35,905 nucleotides of DNA, taken from NCBI GenBank assembly GCA_903920695.1, contig CAIXNB010000106.1:1-35905 (forward strand), written 5' to 3'. This document shows, piece by piece, positions 24,785 through 33,381 of the stretch. The notes under the pieces are model-generated. The model saw only the letters and a program-made list of their open reading frames with translations. It searched no databases and was not told where the DNA came from. The stretch is from an uncultured beta proteobacterium. Its GTDB lineage: Bacteria; Pseudomonadota; Gammaproteobacteria; Burkholderiales; Burkholderiaceae_C. The translations under genes and the position numbers were made by a program. Position 1 is the first letter of the stretch. The number at the start of each line of letters is the position of its first letter.

Positions 24785-25528
24785 TCAGCCCGCGCCGTCC
24801 GGAACAAAAACGTAGCCGATGCCCCAGACAGTTTGGATATAGCGCGGGTTGGCGGCGTCGATTTCCACCAGTTTGCGCAGGCGCGAGACCTGTACATCCA
24901 GGCTGCGATCAAAGGGTTCGAACTCACGACCGCGCGCCAGTTGGGCCAGCCGTTCGCGTGACAGCGGTTGGCGTGGGTGGCGCACCAATGCCTTGAGCAT
25001 GGCAAATTCACCGGTGGTCAGTGGCAGTTCCTCGCGGTCGCGCTGCAGAGTGCGCGCGCCCAGATCAAAGGTGAAGGGGCCGAAGCTCACGACTTCGTTC
25101 TCGCTCGAAGGAGAGCCCGGTGCCTCATGGATTGGGCGCCGGCGTAGCACGGCATGAATCCGCGCCAGCAGTTCGCGCGGGTTGAAGGGCTTGCCCAGGT
25201 AATCGTCGGCGCCGACTTCGAGGCCGACGATGCGGTCCACGTCCTCGCCTTTGGCGGTGAGCATGATGATCGGGGTGCGGTCGTTGGCGGTGCGCAGGCG
25301 GCGACAAATCGACAGACCGTCTTCGCCCGGCATCATCAAATCAAGCACGATCAGGTCGACTGCTTCGCGCAATAGAACGCGCGTTAGCGACTTCCCGTCC
25401 TCGGCCTGCACCACGTCGAAGCCCTCCTGCGTCAGGTAACGGCGCAGCAGGTCGCGGATGCGTACATCGTCGTCTACAACCAGGATCTTGTCGGTTCGGA
25501 CCGGGACTTGACTCATAAGGACATCCAT
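24785..25528 (-). CDS. ompR: OmpR/RisA-like DNA-binding response regulator
   Basis: A 247-residue response regulator. The receiver domain has the acidic pair in ILVVDDDVRIRDLLRRYL, the phosphorylated D63 in DLIVLDLMMPGEDGLS, and the conserved Lys in IIMLTAKGEDVDRIVGLEVG. The C-terminal winged helix (~150-240) shows LPLTTGEFAMLKALVRHPRQ, then LSRERLAQLARGREFEPFDR and SLDVQVSRLRKLVEIDAANP, and ends in IQTVWGIGYVFVPDGA. It belongs to the OmpR branch and is the partner of the EnvZ-like kinase just downstream. ATG 25528 and ATG 25516 are both possible; neither has a clear ribosome site. The inverted repeat at 25531-25610 may be its own binding region. Confidence 0.92.
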   Translation of the reverse strand: MDVLMSQVPVRTDKILVVDDDVRIRDLLRRYLTQEGFDVVQAEDGKSLTRVLLREAVDLIVLDLMMPGEDGLSICRRLRTANDRTPIIMLTAKGEDVDRIVGLEVGADDYLGKPFNPRELLARIHAVLRRRPIHEAPGSPSSENEVVSFGPFTFDLGARTLQRDREELPLTTGEFAMLKALVRHPRQPLSRERLAQLARGREFEPFDRSLDVQVSRLRKLVEIDAANPRYIQTVWGIGYVFVPDGAG

Positions 25529-25530
25529 AA

Positions 25531-25610
25531 ATTTGTAACAAGGGCGATTTTGCCGGCTGCTTGCGCTGGATCAGGCAGTTTTGCGCACGCTTTGACATAC
25601 TGTTACAAAT
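25531..25610. promoter_or_regulatory. Perfect 10-bp inverted repeat in the ompR promoter region
   Basis: ATTTGTAACA (25531-25540) and TGTTACAAAT (25601-25610) are exact reverse complements separated by 60 bp, between the divergent ompR and the small secreted-protein gene. The half-site resembles TGTAACA/TGAAACA boxes bound by OmpR in enterobacteria, so autoregulation through paired sites or looping is plausible. This is an inference from sequence and position. Confidence 0.45.
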
Positions 25611-25675
25611 CTTGCCCCTGCGCTGAGTGCCACGGTTAACAATAGCGCTGGCGTTTTCCTGTTTGCTCACATCTC

Positions 25676-25963
25676 ATGCGCGTTCATTATTTCGTATCGG
25701 TTCCAGTGATTTGCCTTGCTGCAACGGCTGCCTGCGGTCAGACCGCGGCCGAGTCGCGCGCCAGAGCGGAGCAGCCCGTGCCGTGGCAGCGGCGCGCCGA
25801 GTTGCGCCAGGCCCTGAAGCCGGCTTCCGGGAGCGAAGCCAAGGCCCGTGAGCCGATGCCGCAGGGCGTGCCGGTGAACCGGCAACTGTCGACGCAGGAG
25901 CGCGCCGAGTTGCGGCGTTTGTTGCGTCAGCAGGGCGTCGAGGAGCGACCGGAACGGCGCTGA
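25676..25963 (+). CDS. Small secreted Arg/Ala-rich protein
   Basis: A 95-residue protein with a signal peptide (VHYFVSVPVICLAATAACG, cleavage probably near the Ala-Ala-Cys). A mature region rich in Arg, Ala and Gln follows: RARAEQPVPWQRRAELRQAL, and a C-terminal helix LSTQERAELRRLLRQQGVEE. The two similar segments RRAELRQAL and ERAELRRLLRQQ look like a repeated helix. Periplasmic location is likely. No family is recognised. It is divergent from ompR and followed after 36 bases by the SIMPL gene, so it may be under control of the two-component system. Confidence 0.6.
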   Translation: MRVHYFVSVPVICLAATAACGQTAAESRARAEQPVPWQRRAELRQALKPASGSEAKAREPMPQGVPVNRQLSTQERAELRRLLRQQGVEERPERR

Positions 25964-25999
25964 TAGTGCTCATTGCCGCCCCATGTTTGAGGAACCGTC

Positions 26000-26710
26000 A
26001 TGTTCAAGACCCTCCAAATCCTGCTTGCCTGTGTCGCCGTGTCCGGATCAGCCGGACTTTCGGCCCAGCCGGTGTACGCGCAAGCCCTGCAAAACGTAGT
26101 CCAACTCTCGGCCAGTGGTGCGGTTGAGGTGGCGCAGGACCTGCTCTCAATTGTCTTGAGTACGACGCGCGATGGCAACGATCCCGCGCTGCTGCAAAGC
26201 CAACTCAAGGCAGCGATTGACGCCGCGCTGGTCGAGGCGCGCAAGGTAGCGCAAGCCGGGCAGCTCGATGTCCGCACTGGCAGCTTCAGCCTGTCGCCGC
26301 GCTATGGCCGCGATGGCAAGGCAATCGGCTGGCAGGGCTCGGCCGAACTGATCCTTGAAGGGCGTGATTTCGCGCGCATCAGTGCCACTGCCGGGCGGCT
26401 GCAATCGCTGACCGTCAGCGGCATTCGTTTCAGCCTGAGCCGCGAGCAGCGTCAGAAAGTCGAAGGCGAGGCGCAAGGCATTGCCATTGAACGCTTCAAA
26501 GCGCGCGCGACCGAGATCGCACGGGGTTTTGGTTTCGACGCTTACAGCTTGCGCGAGATCAACGTCAGCAGCAGTGACCAGGGTGTCATGCCGCGCCAAC
26601 GCATGATGGCGCTCAATTCACTCGCTGGCGCTGCCGATGCGCCGGTGCCGGTCGAGGCTGGCAAGACTTCGGTGCTGGTAACCGTTTCGGGCGCCGTGCA
26701 GCTGAAATAG
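26000..26710 (+). CDS. SIMPL-domain (DUF541) periplasmic protein
   Basis: A 236-residue secreted protein. The signal peptide runs to about residue 29 (VSGSAGLSAQPVYAQA). The SIMPL/DUF541 domain has VVQLSASGAVEVAQDLLSIV, VRTGSFSLSPRYGRDGKAIG with the next segment WQGSAELILEGRDF, and AIERFKARATEIARGFGFDA. The final strand VEAGKTSVLVTVSGAVQL is also typical. Members are periplasmic or outer-membrane-linked; E. coli YggE is linked to oxidative stress. It seems co-oriented with the small secreted gene and convergent with the aldehyde dehydrogenase gene. Confidence 0.88.
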   Translation: MFKTLQILLACVAVSGSAGLSAQPVYAQALQNVVQLSASGAVEVAQDLLSIVLSTTRDGNDPALLQSQLKAAIDAALVEARKVAQAGQLDVRTGSFSLSPRYGRDGKAIGWQGSAELILEGRDFARISATAGRLQSLTVSGIRFSLSREQRQKVEGEAQGIAIERFKARATEIARGFGFDAYSLREINVSSSDQGVMPRQRMMALNSLAGAADAPVPVEAGKTSVLVTVSGAVQLK

Positions 26711-26730
26711 CCGCACCGGGCAAGGCCGGG

Positions 26731-28191
26731 CTACTTGTCCAGACCGCCCATGCACAGGTACTTGATGACCAGGTAGTCGTCCATTCCGTACTTCGAGCCT
26801 TCGCGGCCGAGACCGGATTGCTTGACGCCACCAAAGGGTGCCACTTCGTTCGAAATGATGCCGGTGTTGATGCCGACCATGCCGCTTTCCAGGCCTTCGG
26901 CGACGCGCCAGATGCGGCCGATGTCGCGCGAATAGAAATAGCTCGCCAGACCGAATTCGGTGTCATTGGCCAGGCTGATGACTTCGGCATCGGTCTTGAA
27001 GCGAAACAGCGGTGCCAGCGGTCCGAATGTTTCTTCGCGTGCCACCAGCATGTCGGGTGTGGTGTCAGCGATCACGGTCGGCTCGAAGAAGCTGTGCCCC
27101 AGTGCATGGCGTTTGCCGCCGGTGAGCAGGCGACCACCCTTGGCCAGTGCGTCGGCAACATGCTCCTCGACCTTCTTGATCGCGGCGCCGTCAATCAGCG
27201 GGCCTTGCGTGACGCCGGCGTCAATGCCGTTGCCGACCTTGAGTTTTTCGACCGCCGCGACCAGCTTGGTGGCGAAAGCCTCGTAGACGCCGTCCTGCAC
27301 ATAGAGGCGGTTGGCGCAGACGCAGGTTTGACCGGCGTTGCGGTACTTGGACATGATGGCGCCTTCTACCGCAGCGTCCAGATCGGCATCGTCAAACACG
27401 ATGAATGGCGCGTTGCCGCCGAGCTCCAGCGACAATTTCTTGATGGTCTTGGCGCATTGCTGCATCAGCAGGCTGCCAATCTCGGTCGAACCGGTGAAGG
27501 ACAGCTTGCGTACCGTGGGGTTGGCGGTCATCTCGCCGCCAATGGCGCTGGCCGATCCGGTCAGCACATTGAAGATCCCTGGCGGCACACCGGCGCGTTC
27601 GGCCAGCACGGCCAGTGCCAGCGCCGAATACGGTGTGGCGAGCGCCGGCTTCAAGACCATCGGGCAGCCGGAGGCCAATGCCGGCCCGGCTTTGCGCGTG
27701 ATCATCGAGGACGGGAAATTCCACGGTGTGATGGCAGCGCAGACGCCAATGGGCTGTTTGATGACGACGATGCGGCGATCGGTCCAGGGCGATGCCAGCG
27801 TATCGCCGCTGACCCGCTTGGCCTCCTCGGCAAACCATTCGATGAAAGAGGCGGCATAGGCGATCTCACCCTTGGCTTCGGCCAGGGGCTTGCCTTGCTC
27901 GACGGTCATGATCAGGCCAAGATCGTCGGCATTGGCCAGCATCAGGTCGTTCCATTTGCGCAGCACGGCGCTGCGTTCCTTGCCGGTCTTGGCACGCCAG
28001 GCCGGCCAGGCGGCGTCGGCCGCGGCAATGGCACGCCGCGTTTCCGCTGTTCCCATTTTCGGCACCGTGCCAATGGTCGCGCCGGTGGCTGGATTGGTGA
28101 CGGCGCAGGTCTCGCCGCTGTCGGCGTCGCACCATTGACCGTTGACATAGGCCTGTTGGCGCAGCAGCGTTCGGTCTTTCAGTTGCATCAT
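26731..28191 (-). CDS. gabD: NAD(P)-dependent succinate-semialdehyde dehydrogenase
   Basis: A 486-residue aldehyde dehydrogenase of the GabD type, oxidising succinate semialdehyde to succinate. The start ATG 28191 has AGGAG 7 nt upstream. Key features are IGVCAAITPWNFPSSMITRK, the KPALATPYSALALAVLAERA coenzyme region, FTGSTEIGSLLMQQCAKTIK, the general-base Glu in LSLELGGNAPFIVFDDADLD, the catalytic Cys in NAGQTCVCANRLYV, and FGPLAPLFRFKTDAEVISLA. It is the third gene of an operon after a 3-hydroxybutyrate dehydrogenase and an iron-dependent alcohol dehydrogenase, suggesting it completes 4-hydroxybutyrate oxidation to succinate. The frame is open further upstream, but that is antisense to the next gene. 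Confidence 0.92.
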   Translation of the reverse strand: MMQLKDRTLLRQQAYVNGQWCDADSGETCAVTNPATGATIGTVPKMGTAETRRAIAAADAAWPAWRAKTGKERSAVLRKWNDLMLANADDLGLIMTVEQGKPLAEAKGEIAYAASFIEWFAEEAKRVSGDTLASPWTDRRIVVIKQPIGVCAAITPWNFPSSMITRKAGPALASGCPMVLKPALATPYSALALAVLAERAGVPPGIFNVLTGSASAIGGEMTANPTVRKLSFTGSTEIGSLLMQQCAKTIKKLSLELGGNAPFIVFDDADLDAAVEGAIMSKYRNAGQTCVCANRLYVQDGVYEAFATKLVAAVEKLKVGNGIDAGVTQGPLIDGAAIKKVEEHVADALAKGGRLLTGGKRHALGHSFFEPTVIADTTPDMLVAREETFGPLAPLFRFKTDAEVISLANDTEFGLASYFYSRDIGRIWRVAEGLESGMVGINTGIISNEVAPFGGVKQSGLGREGSKYGMDDYLVIKYLCMGGLDK

Positions 28192-28213
28192 GTGAGTACT
28201 CCTGGTGGTTGGA

Positions 28214-29368
28214 TCAAAAGGCGGCCTGGTACATCGCCAGCGCGTCGTCGTAGCTGACATCGCGCGGGTTGTTGACCAGCAGGCGCTGGATGGCCATGAC
28301 GTCGGTTGCCAGCATCGGCAGGTCTTCCTGCTTGACGCCAGCGGCGCGCAGTGTCTGGGCGTAGGGCATGGCGGCGACACGTTCCGCGATGGCGGTGACG
28401 AAGGACGCTGCCGCTTCTGCATCAGCTGCGCCGGCCAGTTGCGGCAGGATGGTGCGGCCCAGTTCGGCATAGAGCGCCGTCGCAGCCGGCAGGTTGAATT
28501 TCAGCACCGCAACAAAGACCAGCGAATTGCTCAGGCCGTGCGGCAGACCGTAGTGGCCGCCCAGCGGGTAGGCCAGCGCGTGCACGGCAGCGACCGGGGC
28601 ATTGGCAAAGGCCATGCCGGCAAAGAGCGAACCGAGCAGCATGTTTTCGCGCACCGTCGGGTCCTTGCCATCGCTAACCGCTGCTGGCAGGTTGGCATAG
28701 AGCAGTTGCAGCGCCTTCAGGGCCAGCGCGTCGGACAGCGGGTTCTTCTTGAGCCGGGTGGTGAAGGCTTCGACCGCGTGCACCATGGCATCGACGCCCG
28801 TCATGGCGGTTACGGCCGGCGGCAGGCCCAGGGTCAGGCGGCTGTCGAGCAGCGCCACGTCGGGGTAGAGCAGGGGCGAGACCACGCCTTTTTTCTCGTG
28901 GCTGGGCGTGGTGAGGATCGAGATCGGTGTCACCTCGGAGCCGGTGCCGGCCGTGGTCGGCACCTGGATCAGCGGCAGGCGCGGGCCGCGCGCCAGACCG
29001 ATGCCGTAGATGCCGGGCAAACTCTGCGGCGTGCGCGCCAGCAAGGCAACCAGCTTGGCCGTGTCCATCGAGCTGCCGCCACCGAAACCGACCACGCCAT
29101 CGGCGCCGGCGGCACGCGCGGCTTCCACGGCAGCCTGCACGCTGAGTTCCGGCGGGTCTGCCAGCACATCGGAAAATACGCTGCACCCGACCTTGGCGGC
29201 CTGCAGCGAGGCCAGTGCGCCGTCGATCAGGCCGGCCTTGATCAAGCCGGCATCGGTGACCAGAAAGAGTCGGCTGATGCCCAGGCTGGCGGCGATTTCA
29301 CCGAGGCGCTCGGCGCCGCCCTGTTCGCAGATGATTTTCGGGCTGGTTTCAAAGAAGAACTGGGCCAT
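28214..29368 (-). CDS. Iron-containing alcohol dehydrogenase, candidate 4-hydroxybutyrate dehydrogenase
   Basis: A 384-residue group III (Fe-dependent) alcohol dehydrogenase. NAD(P) binding is in GVVGFGGGSSMDTAKLVALL, and VPTTAGTGSEVTPISILTT is the second signature. Metal ligands include the histidines of AAVHALAYPLGGHYGLPHG, and DAMVHAVEAF is conserved. It reversibly oxidises primary alcohols to aldehydes. Because it is placed between a 3-hydroxybutyrate dehydrogenase and a succinate-semialdehyde dehydrogenase, 4-hydroxybutyrate is the likely substrate, but other alcohols are possible. It precedes gabD by 22 bases. The family identity is certain; the substrate is inferred from context. Confidence 0.88.
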   Translation of the reverse strand: MAQFFFETSPKIICEQGGAERLGEIAASLGISRLFLVTDAGLIKAGLIDGALASLQAAKVGCSVFSDVLADPPELSVQAAVEAARAAGADGVVGFGGGSSMDTAKLVALLARTPQSLPGIYGIGLARGPRLPLIQVPTTAGTGSEVTPISILTTPSHEKKGVVSPLLYPDVALLDSRLTLGLPPAVTAMTGVDAMVHAVEAFTTRLKKNPLSDALALKALQLLYANLPAAVSDGKDPTVRENMLLGSLFAGMAFANAPVAAVHALAYPLGGHYGLPHGLSNSLVFVAVLKFNLPAATALYAELGRTILPQLAGAADAEAAASFVTAIAERVAAMPYAQTLRAAGVKQEDLPMLATDVMAIQRLLVNNPRDVSYDDALAMYQAAF

Positions 29369-29387
29369 GATGAATTCCTCTTGATGC

Positions 29388-30158
29388 TTATTGCGCGGTC
29401 CAGCCGCCGTCCATGTTCCAGGCCACGCCGCGCACGTTGTTGCCGGCTGGCGAGCAGAAGAACACGGCCAACGCGCCGAGTTCCTCGGGCGTGGTGAATT
29501 GCATTGACGGTTCCTTTTCGCCCAGCAACAGCTTGGTGGCTTCCACGTTCGACAGGCCCAGTGCTGCGGCTTTGGCGTCCACCTGTTTTTGCACCAGCGG
29601 TGTGAGCACCCAGCCCGGGCAGATGGCGTTGCAGGTGACGCCGGTGCTGGCGTTCTCCAATGCCGTCACCTTGGTCAATCCGACGACACCGTGCTTGGCC
29701 GTCACATAAGCCGATTTCTCCGCTGACGCGACCAGGCCGTGCACCGATGCCACGTTGATGATGCGGCCCCAGTTGGCGGCCTGCATGGCGGGCAGAGCCA
29801 GGCGCGTTGCGTGAAAGGCGCTGCTCATGTTGATGGCAATGATGGCGTCCCAGCGCTCGACCGGGAAGTTCTCGATCTTGGCGACGTGCTGGATGCCGGC
29901 GTTGTTGACCAGGATGTCGATACGGCCAAAGCGCGCCGCGGCCTGCTTCATCATGTCTTCGATCTCGGCCGGCTTGCTCATGTCGGCGCCGTGGTAATCA
30001 ACCTGCACGCCCAGGGCCGCGACTTCCGCCTTCGGTCCTTCGACATCGCCGAAGCCATTGAGCATGATGTTGGCGCCCTGTGCGGCCAGGGCCTTGGCGA
30101 TACCCAGGCCGATGCCGCTGGTGGATCCGGTGACGAGGGCGGTTTTGCCTTTTAGCAT
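29388..30158 (-). CDS. bdhA: 3-hydroxybutyrate dehydrogenase (short-chain dehydrogenase)
   Basis: A 256-residue short-chain dehydrogenase. ATG 30158 is preceded by GGAGAAACATC and matches the usual start MLKGKTALVTGSTSGIGLGI. The NAD loop is TGSTSGIGLG, NNAG is in ILVNNAGIQHVAKIENF, the catalytic serine is in INVASVHGLVAS, and the Tyr/Lys pair is in SAYVTAKHGVVGLT. CNAICPGWVLTPLVQKQVDA and FTTPEELGALAVFFCSPAGN are typical of BdhA. It interconverts 3-hydroxybutyrate and acetoacetate in PHB breakdown. It is the first gene of the operon with the Fe-alcohol dehydrogenase and gabD, and is divergent from the hydrolase gene. Confidence 0.92.
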   Translation of the reverse strand: MLKGKTALVTGSTSGIGLGIAKALAAQGANIMLNGFGDVEGPKAEVAALGVQVDYHGADMSKPAEIEDMMKQAAARFGRIDILVNNAGIQHVAKIENFPVERWDAIIAINMSSAFHATRLALPAMQAANWGRIINVASVHGLVASAEKSAYVTAKHGVVGLTKVTALENASTGVTCNAICPGWVLTPLVQKQVDAKAAALGLSNVEATKLLLGEKEPSMQFTTPEELGALAVFFCSPAGNNVRGVAWNMDGGWTAQ

Positions 30159-30234
30159 GATGTTTCTCCGTGAGGGCGCAGTGGGCACTGCGATTGAATT
30201 AGGATGATGCCATTATCCAGGGAATGATTTCAAC

Positions 30235-31131
30235 ATGAACGAGCCTAAGCTGAACTACGTAAGCTGCCCTAATGCCGACGGTGGGCACCGCATGGCCTAT
30301 TGGGAGTGGGGCGCGCCGGACGCCGGCCACGTTGTGGTTTGCGCGCACGGGCTGTCACGTCAGGGACGCGATTTTGACGTGCTGGCGCAAGCCCTTTGCG
30401 AGCGATCGGGCAACACGATCCGCGTCGTCTGCCCGGATGTGGTGGGGCGCGGCCAGAGCGACTGGCTGAAGAACCCGAAGGGCTACCAGATTCCGGCTTA
30501 TGCCGCCGATATGCTGGCCTTGCTGGCCCAACTCAAGCCGCGCACGCTGGACTGGCTGGGCACCAGCATGGGCGGCGTGATTGGCATGATTCTGGCGGGG
30601 TTTCCGGACCTGCCCTTGCCCACAACCATACGCCGACTCGTACTCAACGATGTCGGTCCGGCCATGCAGTGGCAGGCCTTGCAGCGCATCGGCGAGTACC
30701 TGGGCCAGACCGGCAGCTTTGCATCGCTGCAGCAGGCCGCCGACGCGCTGTGGGCGGACTCCACCACCTTTGGTCCGCACACGCCCGCGCAGTGGCTGGC
30801 GCTGTCCAGTCACATGGTCAAACCGCTGGCCGGTGAGCCGGGAAGCCTGACCCTGCATTACGACCCGGCGATCGCCGTGCCGTTTCGCGAGGTGACCGCC
30901 GAGTCGGTGGCGCAGGGCGAGGCCATGCTGTGGGCGCTCTATGACAACATCAAGGCAACAACCTTGCTGACGCGCGGCGCCGAGTCGGACCTGTTGTCCG
31001 TGGCGACCGCGCAGTCCATGACGCAGCGCGGTCCGCGCGCACGCTTGCTTGAATTCCCCGGCGTCGGCCACGCGCCAACTTTTGTCGTCCCGGCGCAGGT
31101 GCAGGCGGTCGTGTCATTTTTGCTGGACTAG
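30235..31131 (+). CDS. Alpha/beta hydrolase
   Basis: A 298-residue alpha/beta-hydrolase-fold enzyme. The oxyanion motif is VCAHGLSRQGRDFDVLAQAL, the nucleophile is Ser111 in DWLGTSMGGVIGMILAG, the acid is probably in TRGAESDLLSVATAQSM, and the histidine is in EFPGVGHAPTFVVPAQV. It is cytoplasmic, with no signal peptide. The substrate is not known. Its divergence from bdhA across 76 bases raises the possibility that it cleaves hydroxyalkanoate oligomers or thioesters feeding that operon. It ends 7 bases before the relA start. Confidence 0.85.
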   Translation: MNEPKLNYVSCPNADGGHRMAYWEWGAPDAGHVVVCAHGLSRQGRDFDVLAQALCERSGNTIRVVCPDVVGRGQSDWLKNPKGYQIPAYAADMLALLAQLKPRTLDWLGTSMGGVIGMILAGFPDLPLPTTIRRLVLNDVGPAMQWQALQRIGEYLGQTGSFASLQQAADALWADSTTFGPHTPAQWLALSSHMVKPLAGEPGSLTLHYDPAIAVPFREVTAESVAQGEAMLWALYDNIKATTLLTRGAESDLLSVATAQSMTQRGPRARLLEFPGVGHAPTFVVPAQVQAVVSFLLD

Positions 31132-31138
31132 CGCACGG

Positions 31139-33364
31139 ATGAAAAGTCTTCCGAGCGGGCACGAAGCGCCGTCCCCCGTCATGCTGGCAACGGCACAAGG
31201 CCTGCCCGGGCAGGAGCAGGAGCAGGCGCTGGCGCGGGCGCGCGCCTTTGCCGAGCCGCTGCTGGCCACTGAAACGCTGGACACCGGCGAAAACACACTG
31301 GCGCACGCCGATGCGGTGGCGGCCATCCTCAAGAGCATCGGCAGTTCCGAATCGATGCAGGCTGCGAGCTACCTGGTCTATGCCTGTGATCACCTGAACA
31401 AGCCGCAGGAAGTCATCGCCAAGGCCTTTGGCGACAGCTTTGCGACGCTGGCCGTGGAGACCACCAAGCTGGTGCAGGTGCAGCGCCAGGCGCGCCAGAC
31501 CCAGGTTGCCAGCGCGCGCGCAGCGAGCGCGATCCCGATGGCGCAGACGGCAGCCGCGCAAACGGAAAACGTGCGCAAGATGCTGCTGGCGTTCTCGCGC
31601 GACCTGCGCGTCGTCATGCTGCGCCTAGCCTCGCGCCTGCAAACGCTGCGCCACTACGCTGCCTCCAAACTGCCGGTGCCGCCGGGGCTGGCGGCCGAAG
31701 CCCTTAACGTCTTTGCGCCGCTGGCGAACCGCCTGGGCATACGCGAAATCAAGTGGGAGATGGAAGACCTGGCCTTCCGTTTTCTGGAGCCCGACACCTA
31801 CCGCCAGGTCGCCAAATTGCTCGACGAGAAGCGCTCCGAGCGCGAGGCCCACGTTGAGCGCCTGCGCGCGCGCCTTGAAGCAGAACTCAATTCGCAGGGC
31901 ATGGCCGCCACGGTGCTCGGGCGGCCCAAGCACATCTACAGCATCGTCAAGAAGATGCGCGGCAAGTCGCTTGGCTTCGAGCAGGTCTACGACATCCGTG
32001 CGCTGCGCATCGTCGTCGCCAGCATTCCCGATTGCTACGCGGCGCTAGCCTGGGTGCATAGCCAGTTCACACCTTTGCCCGAGGAGTTTGACGACTACAT
32101 CGCGCGGCCCAAAATCAATGGCTATCAGTCGCTGCACACCATCGTGCGCGATCAGAGCGGCCAGCCGATCGAGATCCAGATCCGCACCAAGGCCATGGAC
32201 GACCATGCCGAACTCGGCGTCGCCGCGCACTGGGCCTATAAGGAGGCCGGTACCAAGGGCTATGCGGGCGTGACGGCAGGTGGCGCCTACGACGCCAAGA
32301 TCGCCGTGCTACGCCAACTGTTGGCCTGGGAGCGCGAGTTCTCCGGTGCCCAGGGGCAGGGCGCTTTTGAGGACCGCATCTATGTGCTGACACCCGACGC
32401 TGCCATTGTCGAGTTGCCGCAGGGTGCCACGGCCGTTGATTTCGCCTACAGCGTGCACACCAATCTGGGACACCGCTGCCGCGGCGCGCGCATCGATGGC
32501 GTCATGGTGCCGCTCAACACCCAACTTAAGAACGGCCAGACGGTGGAGGTCACAGTGGCGCGCGAAGGCGGGCCCTCGCGCGACTGGCTCAATCCCGAAC
32601 TGGGCTACCTGGTCAGTCACCGGGCGCGCTCCAAGGTGCGCGCCTGGTTCAACGCTCTGGCGCTGGACGAGACCGTGGCCAAGGGCCGCGAGGCGGTCGA
32701 GAAACTGCTGCAGCGCCTGGGCAAGACGGTGGTCAAGCTCGACGACCTGGCCGCTCAGCTTGGCTTCAACTCGGCCGATGATTTGTTCGAGGTCGTTGGC
32801 AAGGACGAGTTCTCGCTGCGCAATATCGAGACCGTGCTGCGCCCGCCGGAACCGTTGCCGACCGAAGACGAGCAGCTGCTGCTGAGGAAGCCGCGCAGCC
32901 AGGCCAATTCGGCCAAGGGTGGCTTGCTGGTGGTCGGCGTCGATTCGCTCATGACGCAGCTCGCCAAGTGCTGCAAGCCAGCGCCGCCGGATGCCATATG
33001 TGGCTTTGTCACACGCGGCAAGGGCGTCAGCGTGCACCGCAGCGATTGCTCGAATCTGCGCGAGATGGTGACCAAGAATGGCGAGCGCGTGATCGAGGTC
33101 GAGTGGGGTCAGGCGCAGTCGAAGGAGGCTGCGGTCTACCCGGTCGATGTGGCCATCGAAGCGGCCGACCGGCAGGGCCTGCTGCGCGATATTTCCGAAG
33201 TCTTTACCAAGGAAAAAATGAACGTGATCGGTGTCCAGACGCAATCGATCAAGGGCACGGCCTGGATGACCTTCACGATTGAAGTGTCAGATGCCGGGCG
33301 CCTGACCAAGGTGCTTTCGGTAGTGGCGGATTTGAAGGGCGTGCGCTCGGCGCGGCGGCGTTGA
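31139..33364 (+). CDS. relA: GTP pyrophosphokinase RelA, (p)ppGpp synthetase
   Basis: A 741-residue long RelA/SpoT homologue. Residues ~30-180 are the HD-domain region, but the His-Asp pair of the hydrolase is absent (SYLVYACDHLNKPQEVIAKA), as in monofunctional RelA. The synthetase follows: GRPKHIYSIVKKMRGKSLGF, EQVYDIRALRIVVASIPDCY, and EFDDYIARPKINGYQSLHTI. The TGS domain has RIYVLTPDAAIVELPQGATA. The zinc-finger region is AKCCKPAPPDAICGFVTRGK, then VSVHRSDCSNLREM, and an ACT domain closes the protein. It makes (p)ppGpp on stalled ribosomes. ATG 31139 is assigned; the alternative upstream frame overlaps the hydrolase. It appears intact. A relic of the zinc-finger region lies 1.7 kb downstream. 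Confidence 0.95.
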   Translation: MKSLPSGHEAPSPVMLATAQGLPGQEQEQALARARAFAEPLLATETLDTGENTLAHADAVAAILKSIGSSESMQAASYLVYACDHLNKPQEVIAKAFGDSFATLAVETTKLVQVQRQARQTQVASARAASAIPMAQTAAAQTENVRKMLLAFSRDLRVVMLRLASRLQTLRHYAASKLPVPPGLAAEALNVFAPLANRLGIREIKWEMEDLAFRFLEPDTYRQVAKLLDEKRSEREAHVERLRARLEAELNSQGMAATVLGRPKHIYSIVKKMRGKSLGFEQVYDIRALRIVVASIPDCYAALAWVHSQFTPLPEEFDDYIARPKINGYQSLHTIVRDQSGQPIEIQIRTKAMDDHAELGVAAHWAYKEAGTKGYAGVTAGGAYDAKIAVLRQLLAWEREFSGAQGQGAFEDRIYVLTPDAAIVELPQGATAVDFAYSVHTNLGHRCRGARIDGVMVPLNTQLKNGQTVEVTVAREGGPSRDWLNPELGYLVSHRARSKVRAWFNALALDETVAKGREAVEKLLQRLGKTVVKLDDLAAQLGFNSADDLFEVVGKDEFSLRNIETVLRPPEPLPTEDEQLLLRKPRSQANSAKGGLLVVGVDSLMTQLAKCCKPAPPDAICGFVTRGKGVSVHRSDCSNLREMVTKNGERVIEVEWGQAQSKEAAVYPVDVAIEAADRQGLLRDISEVFTKEKMNVIGVQTQSIKGTAWMTFTIEVSDAGRLTKVLSVVADLKGVRSARRR

Positions 33365-33381
33365 ACGGGCGGCAAGCCCCT

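Noticed and set aside
26705..26735. Possible terminator between the SIMPL gene and gabD (TAGCC and GGCTA ends)
   Set aside because: The stem is interrupted and no T-run follows.
26818..28257. 479-codon plus-strand frame opposite gabD
   Set aside because: Antisense shadow; composition is atypical and the opposite strand has a complete aldehyde dehydrogenase.
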